A DNA stretch of 64,000 bases, from positions 54,061,633-54,125,632 of the forward strand of contig NC_089584.1 of NCBI RefSeq assembly GCF_019320115.1. The letters are read 5' to 3'. Position numbers and translations under genes: made by a program. How positions within the stretch are numbered: position 1 is the stretch's first letter; each line of letters opens with the position of its first letter. Origin of the DNA: Miscanthus floridulus (lineage: Eukaryota; Streptophyta; Magnoliopsida; Poales; Poaceae). Below, piece by piece: positions 58,280 through 64,000 of this stretch. The notes beneath the pieces were generated by a model. That model saw nothing but the letters and a program-made list of their open reading frames with translations. It made no database searches and was not told the DNA's origin.

Positions 58280-59350
58280 AGAATTCCTTATAACCATCCC
58301 TCAAATAGTCTTCCCTTTCCCACTGTTGCATCGCGTTCACTACCCTGATTACTCCACATGACTTTGATAGAACTTGACCACCCGACTCCGAGTCACTCGC
58401 TCACAAGTGTCAATCACTCGAACTGGCTTTTCTTCAAAGGTCAAATCAGATTTTAACTCGATATCCCCCAATGGAACTCGCTCTTCAGGGACGCGAAGAC
58501 ATTTCTTCAATTGGGATACATAAAAGACATTGAAGATAGCACTCATCTCAAGGAGGTAATTGAATCTTGTACTGCCACTTTACCACTTTGTCCAATGATT
58601 TCAAACGGACCAACGTATCTTGGCGCAAGCTTTCGCTTCACACCAAAGCGTTGGACACTTTTCATAGGTGAGACTTTCAGATAAACGAAGTCTCCAACCT
58701 CAAATTCAATAGGTTTTCTACGTCGATCAGCATAACTTTTCTACCTAGCTTGAGCTGCGGCCATGTGGGTTTGGATAGTACGGACTTGTTCTTCGGCTTC
58801 TTGAATGAAATCAATTCCATAATATCTCCTTTCACCGGCTTCTACCCAGTTCAATGGGGTTCTACACTTCCGGCCATACAAAGCTTCAAACGGTGCCATC
58901 TTTATGCTCTCTTGATAACTATTATTGTACGAGAATTCAGCTAGGGGTAACCATTTTCCCATGAGCCCTTAGCTGAGATGACACATGCTCTCAATATATC
59001 TTCTAAGATTTGATTCACTCGTTCAGTTTGCCCATTGGTTTGCAGGATGATAGGCAGAACTTCTTATGAGCTTAGTCCCTAATAATCCGTGTAAGTGCTC
59101 CCAAAAGCGAGCAGTGAACTGTGATCCTCTATCTGAGACAATAGTACGAGGGATCCCATGAAGTCAGGACTATCTGGTTGAAGTACAACTCTGCATAGTT
59201 GGTTGGACGAAAATCTATGCGGACCGGAATGAAGTGTGCCGACTTGGTCAGTCGGTCCACAATTACCCAAATTGAGTTAAAATTCCTCTACGTAGTAAGG
59301 AGTCCAACTATAAAATCCATACTTATCTCTTCCCATTTCCAACCTGGAAT
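58280..59350 (-). pseudogene. Element I integrase and chromodomain remnant
   Basis: Core pieces near 58741-58962 (PLAEFSYNNSYQESIKMAPFEALYGRKCRTPL), C-terminal VFYVSQLKKCLRVP and VKFYQSHVE at 58349-58546, then after a frameshift QQWEREDYLRDGYKEF ending near 58272. The catalytic core upstream (59000-59350) is badly decayed. Confidence 0.78.
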
Positions 59351-59359
59351 AGAGAGTGG

Positions 59360-60180
59360 CTAAAGCAATCTAGCTTTTAGGTGTACCGCCTTGACCCGAC
59401 AATAAGTGTCACACCTAGCCACATAAGCGGCTATCTCTTTCTTCATTTTGGTCCACCAAAATCGAGGCTTTAAATCATGATACATTTTACTACTACAAGG
59501 ATGAATAGATAATTTAGAGGAATGAGCTTCGGATATGATTTGGTTTCTAAGCTCTCTATCCTTCAGAACTACCAACCTATCCTTGAACCATAACACGCCT
59601 TCCTCGTCTACTCGAAAATGTTTGGTTTCTTGCTCTTTCATCTTGCGCTTGATGTGAAACACACCTACATCTATCTTCTGTAGCTCGATAATTTGACTCT
59701 ATAGAGTACAACTGACAGTGATGTTGTGAAGGACTACAGGATGAAGGAGCTTTGACAAATGGACATCACTCTCAATCAATGAGTGGCAATGAGACTTTCT
59801 GCTTAAGGCATCCACGATGACGTTTGCCTTGCCAGGGTGATAGTGCACTTGGAGGTTATAATCCTTGATCAACTTGAGCCATCTTCTCTGACGCATATTT
59901 AACTCTGGTTGAGTGAAGATGTACTTGAGACTTTTATGATCAGTGTAGACGTTACACACATTGCCAAGTAGATAATGTCTCCAGGCCTTCAAAGCATGAA
60001 CAACTACAGCGAGTTCCAAGTCATGTGTTGGATAATTCACTTCATGCTTCTGAAGTTAGCGAGAGGTATAAGCAATGACTCTACCCTCTTGCATAAGAAC
60101 ACCTCCTAACCCAATACTTGATGCATCATAGAACACATCAAAAGGTTTCTCGATATCCGGTTGTGCCAAAATCAGAGCCG
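59360..60180 (-). pseudogene. Element I RNase H and integrase zinc region
   Basis: [64 protein letters not shown] and later [40 protein letters not shown] frameshift lies around 59680 and further stops occur. Confidence 0.82.
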
Positions 60181-60193
60181 ATGTTAGAAGAGT

Positions 60194-61093
60194 TCACAGG
60201 GTATGGAAAGCCACATCACACTCAGGAGTCCAGACAAACTTCATGTCTTTTTGCAGCAATCGAGTCATAGGCTTGGCTATTTTAGAGAAATCTAGGATGA
60301 AGCGACGATAATAGCCAGCCAACCCCAGAAAACTCTGAACCTCGTGCACCGAGATGGGAGCCTTCCAGTTCAATACTTCTTGCACCTTGGTGGGATCAAC
60401 CATAATTCCACCATTGGACAACACGTGTCCAAGAAAAGGTACCTCACGAAGCTAGAATTCACATTTGCTGAACTTTGCATACAACTAGTGTTCCCGTAAT
60501 CTAGTGAGAACCACCCGTAAATATTCAACATGATCTTCTTCATTCTTAGAATAGACCAGGATATCATCTATAAATACCACCACAAATTTGTCCAACTCGA
60601 GCATAAACACTAAATTCATCAGATACATAAAATGTGTGGGGGCATTAGTTAATCCAAAAGACATAACCAGGTACTCATATAGACCATATCTTGTAGAGAA
60701 TGCAATTTTTGGGACATCCTCAGGCCGAATTTTGATTTGATGATACCCAGATCTCAAATCAATCTTGGAAAAGACTTTTGCCTTAGACAACTGATCAAAT
60801 AAGATATCTTTGCATGGCAGAGGGTACTTATTCTTGATTGTAACTGCATTCAAGGGTCTATAATCTACACACATGCATAGAGATTGATCCTTCTTCTTCA
60901 CAAAGATGGTTGGGCACCCCCACGGAGATGAACTAGGGTAGATGAGGCCTTTCTTTAGCAGTTCATTCAACTGGGTCATAAGTTTAGCTAGTTCATTAGG
61001 AGGCATTCTATATGGCCTTCTAGAGATGGGAGTTGTACCAGGAAGCAACTCTATCTTGAATTCTACTTCTCGATCCGGGGGCAATCTAGGCAA
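60194..61093 (-). pseudogene. Element I reverse transcriptase
   Basis: [14 protein letters not shown] start, [49 protein letters not shown], and [17 protein letters not shown] with the catalytic Asp pair, then LRLTHREH-like thumb and [14 protein letters not shown] stop or frameshift near 60485 separates palm and thumb pieces. Confidence 0.85.
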
Positions 61094-61350
61094 ATCATCG
61101 GGAAAACATCCGAAAAGTCACACACGATGGGGATACCTGCCAGAGACTTTGCTTGCACCGCATTGGTTGTGCAAGAAAGATTGATGTCCCTGGGTAACTA
61201 TACTAGAAAACCCTCCTGATTGCCAGGATCTCTAAGCATAACTACCCTAGTCGATGTATCAATAAGCACTCCATGACGGCTCATCCGATTCATTCCCAAT
61301 ATCACCTCGATACCTAGCCCCGGTAAAACTACCAGATCAACCTGATAACT
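61094..61350 (-). pseudogene. Element I protease-RT linker, decayed
   Basis: Pieces equivalent to the protease C-terminus and the [12 protein letters not shown] region are readable only in fragments with frame changes. Confidence 0.55.
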
Positions 61351-61605
61351 TCACCCTTCTATCATAAATTGTACATCCCCAACTACCAGCTTGGTTGGGA
61401 TAATACCACTGGCAGCTCTAATACAATAACCCTCACCCTCAACAGTATATGTTTTCTGCATAAACTTGGATGCAAACGATGGACTAATGAAGGAATGCGA
61501 AGCACCTGAATCAAATAGTACAACTGCGGGGTGTTGGTCAATCAGAAACTTACCAGCAGTCACTACCTCTCCTGAAGGAATCTCAGTAATATTAGTGTGG
61601 TTCAC
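61351..61605 (-). pseudogene. Element I protease
   Basis: IPSGEVVTAGKFLIDQHPAVVLFDSGASHSFISPSFASKF with the D-S-G active site, aligned with protease of C (12054 downward). Confidence 0.85.
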
Positions 61606-61663
61606 TTGTCCCTGACGGCCACCCTAGTAATTATTCTTCTTAGGGTAAGGGCATTCCCTTGCC

Positions 61664-62623
61664 CTAGTGGCCTATCTTGTTGTAGTTCCAGCATGGCATG
61701 TTGCTTGGTGGAGCCCTGGAACTTCCCTGACTGGTTGTGCCCTTGGGAAGAGCAACTATAAATGCCTTGTGAAACCCTAGTCTTGGCGGAATTCTTCTTC
61801 TACGGTGGGCAAAACTTGGCGGCTGACGCTGGAGGACGGAATGGAGCCCTTTGTGCGACGGGAGCCTTAGATTGTGAGGCACCCACCTCATAGGCCCTCT
61901 TACGACTTTTTCGAAGCCGCATATACAACATTGTTGTTCTCTTGCGATAAGGCATCACTCACAAACTCATTAAAATGAGCACACTTGCAATTTCCCATGG
62001 TCTTCATCAGTTTGGGGCTAAGTCCTCCGCTTGAAGCTAGCAATCTTCTTAGCATCGGTGTCCACAAACTCCATGGTGTACCTTGCAAGGTTGTTGAAAG
62101 CTTGCAGGTATTCATTCAGGCTCTTGTTCCCTTGAGTCAGCTTCATGAACTCTGTATGTTTGATCGCCATAAGACTAGGAGGAATGTAATTTCCCCTGAA
62201 AGTAGACTTGAACTGATCCCAGGTGATTTGGGCATTAGCAGGCATAGTGGACCGATGATGACTCCACCAAATGCCAGCAGGCCCATGCAGTTGGTGTGAT
62301 GCGTACTCAGTTTTTAACACTTCAGTCAAGCGGAGCAGACGGAACTTCTACTCGAGAGTATTCAACCACTCATCAGCTTGTAGAGGCTCCTCAGCCTCCT
62401 TGAAGATTGGGGGTTTTGTGTCAAGGAAATCCTTGAAATCACTGTATTGATTTGGATCTGGTCCTTAGCGTGGACCACGGCCATCATGATTCGCAATCGT
62501 ATAGAGGGCCTCAGCCATAGTGCACTGTCCTTCCGCAAGCATTGCTATTAGTTCCGTTGGTGTGGGTGGTGGTGGCGGAAGATCATCATCATCACTCGCA
62601 CCGGTGGAACGAGTACGAGGCAT
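61664..62623 (-). pseudogene. Element I gag
   Basis: ATG at 62623-62621: MPRTRSTGASDDDDLPPPPP. The capsid fold is at 62018-62329 (LHGPAGIWWSHHRSTM, ITWDQFKSTFRGNYIPPSLM, LNEYLQAFNNLARYT). Stop at 62465-62467, stop near 62350 and a frameshift near 62020 break it. The zinc knuckle near 61664 begins CWNYNKIGH, with Tyr at the second Cys as in C. Confidence 0.82.
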
Positions 62624-63706
62624 CTGCACAATGTGCAACCAGTAATTATTGATGATGTCAGCACATTGGAGAGGAACAATATAATAGTGCCAAACTGTAT
62701 TTACTGACGAGAATGAAAACTTCATACAATAAACAGAGGCAATAATTCATTCTCCAATCACCACATCATCAAGTAGATTACTAGCGCCATACACAGTGCA
62801 TTCCAACATGATAAGTTTTAAACTTCACCATTACGATACGCATCCCTATGATGGGTCACACGATCCAATTCTTGTGCAGCCTCATCTCTCTCAATAGTGA
62901 GGTTTGACCCAACTGTTGCAGATGATAATTTGCAATACCGTGAATCTCCTCAACTTTTTGCTGAGAGATTGCACTTTATACTTGGGATAAGCAATTATAA
63001 GGGAGGGAGTAATGCAATATGAATGTCATGAGTGAATATGATGCATGCTCGTTCCGTACGTCCTCACAAACCTAAGAAAATTTAAGCTTTAGCGGAATAT
63101 ACGGTGGCATACATACGTTCTCTCAATTAGCGGTAACTAGTCGATCTACACGGTGCGTTGTTAGCGTACCTGCAGAAAAACTTCATTGCAGCCCAACCCA
63201 ACAAAATATAATGCTAATTACACAAGTAGTAACTAAGATACTCTCCATATACACATCCCCCGATATATATATCCTTCGGTATCTAAACTACCCGACAAAT
63301 GTACCCACAATTAAGTACCTTCATATATACATGTATGCAACATGTAAATACTCCAGTAACCACAACTAGCTCTCCCTTAGACCGACGGTTGGACGGTCAT
63401 GCTCTCGCAACTCACACTTACCTTAGCGTAGAGGTAATTGATCCATACATTACCATTCAAACAAATGGCACCCATACAATATCACGCCGCGTGGACGACG
63501 AAATAGAAACAATCAATTCCCCCAAGTTAGTAATTATATATAAGCCACCTAGAAGTCCTTAAGTGGGCTATAAGGGATGTGATCACTAGTATACCATAAA
63601 AATTTTGATTTTTGAATACTTATATATAACTATAAGTTTGAAAACCGTTTTTACAATAAAAACTTTTGTTTTAAATAGCCGTAAGACATGTTTAATGTTG
63701 AATCTA
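62624..63706 (-). other. 5' leader of element I
   Basis: A minus-strand frame at about 62830-63000 reads EEIHGIANYHLQQ and ERDEAAQELDRV in different frames, a possible eroded coiled-coil pre-gag ORF. I could not find the H3-like start seen in C. Confidence 0.5.
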
Positions 63707-63718
63707 GCTCTGATACCA
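63707..63718 (-). promoter_or_regulatory. Primer-binding site of element I (initiator tRNA-Met)
   Basis: Plus strand gctctgatacca, exact reverse complement of TGGTATCAGAGC, 3 bases before the LTR. Confidence 0.9.
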
Positions 63719-63721
63719 GCT

Positions 63722-63761
63722 TATCACAGAACTGACCAATTTATAAGAGCACAAGTACAAT
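63722..63761 (-). repeat. Start of the 5' LTR of element I
   Basis: tatcacagaactgaccaatt and the following ataagagcacaagta match 53480-53517. The match ends at about 63761. Confidence 0.8.
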
Positions 63762-64000
63762 GGAGACTGGTAATGGTTAAACAAATGGCACAAGAAGGTT
63801 CAGCATACTCACCCACAAACACGCTCGAGCAAGAATTAAGGCCAGAGAAGCAACGGTGAAGCTGGGCGACGTTCACAGCGGTCACGGCGGTGCGAGCAAT
63901 GGTGACGGCGTTGTTCCGTGGCCGTGGTGGACAAAATGATCAAACAACTGGCATAGAGCATCATAGGATCAAGGCAAAGCTAGAGGCTACCACGATCAAA
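63762..64000 (-). repeat. LTR fragment nearly identical to the element C 5' LTR (27761-28000)
   Basis: From ggagactggt onward the sequence follows 27761-28000. I found about five single-base indels and no substitutions, whereas the other C LTR (from about 7338) differs by many substitutions. The I LTR stops where this begins. Either a junction with another C-type copy or an assembly join. Confidence 0.75.

Larger units (their letters stand above)
53480..63761 (-). mobile_element. Element I: minus-strand Tekay-like chromovirus
   Basis: 3' LTR 53480-58222, PPT, integrase with chromodomain trace, RNase H, RT, protease, gag, initiator-Met PBS and the first 40 bases of the 5' LTR follow in order. 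The left flank is tttac (53475-53479); the other side is not visible. Sequence and LTR ends resemble C and B but are clearly diverged. Confidence 0.88.

Noticed and set aside
1..64000. CRISPR array, rRNA or ordinary cellular genes
   Set aside because: No regularly spaced repeats with unique spacers, no rRNA-like segment, and every recognised domain is from an LTR element.

Overview
The window looks like heterochromatic, gene-free DNA from a plant, most likely a grass. Every coding segment I can recognise belongs to a Ty3/gypsy LTR retrotransposon. I found no host gene, tRNA, rRNA or CRISPR array. The organism call rests on the element types (chromodomain Tekay/Del-like elements and dual-RNase-H Tat-lineage elements, stacked inside one another) and is an inference. 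I use letters A to I for the elements.

Layout. A (1-3063, minus): a 3.0 kb LTR plus a primer-binding-site stub. B (3064-4959 and 28971-29333, plus): an LTR split by C. C (4965-28965, minus, target-site duplication AAGGC): a chromovirus with two 3.6 kb LTRs, gag, pol and chromodomain, preceded by an unusual pre-gag ORF whose N-terminus resembles the histone H3 tail. D (12607-23653, minus, duplication GATGC): a Tat-lineage element inserted in the gag of C; it carries an intact, apparently spliced antisense gene for a plant mobile domain (PMD) protein between integrase and 3' LTR. E (29334-33350, with its gag now at 43470-44316): an old, decayed Tat-type element that hosts B, F and H. F and H: two related Tat-lineage elements with an antisense spliced coiled-coil ORF in the slot where D carries PMD. 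G: a chromovirus-like, pol-deleted element inserted in the 3' LTR of H. I (53480-63761, minus): a Tekay-like chromovirus inserted in H. The last 239 bases (63762-64000) switch abruptly to a near copy of the LTR of C.

The best supported structural result is a roughly 6.1 kb inversion (about 41110-47195). Turning this block round restores four things at once: G (gag to protease, duplication CTGTG), F (gag continuity, duplication CCAAT), the 3' LTR of H, and the gag-to-protease order of E.

How the genes work together: within each element gag, protease, RT/RNase H and integrase form one retrotransposition unit, with LTRs supplying promoters and tRNA primer sites. Nearly all pol genes are broken by stops or frameshifts. 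The PMD ORF of D is the only clearly intact non-fragmentary gene. Edges of decayed domains are approximate and all family assignments are from reading motifs, not from searches.
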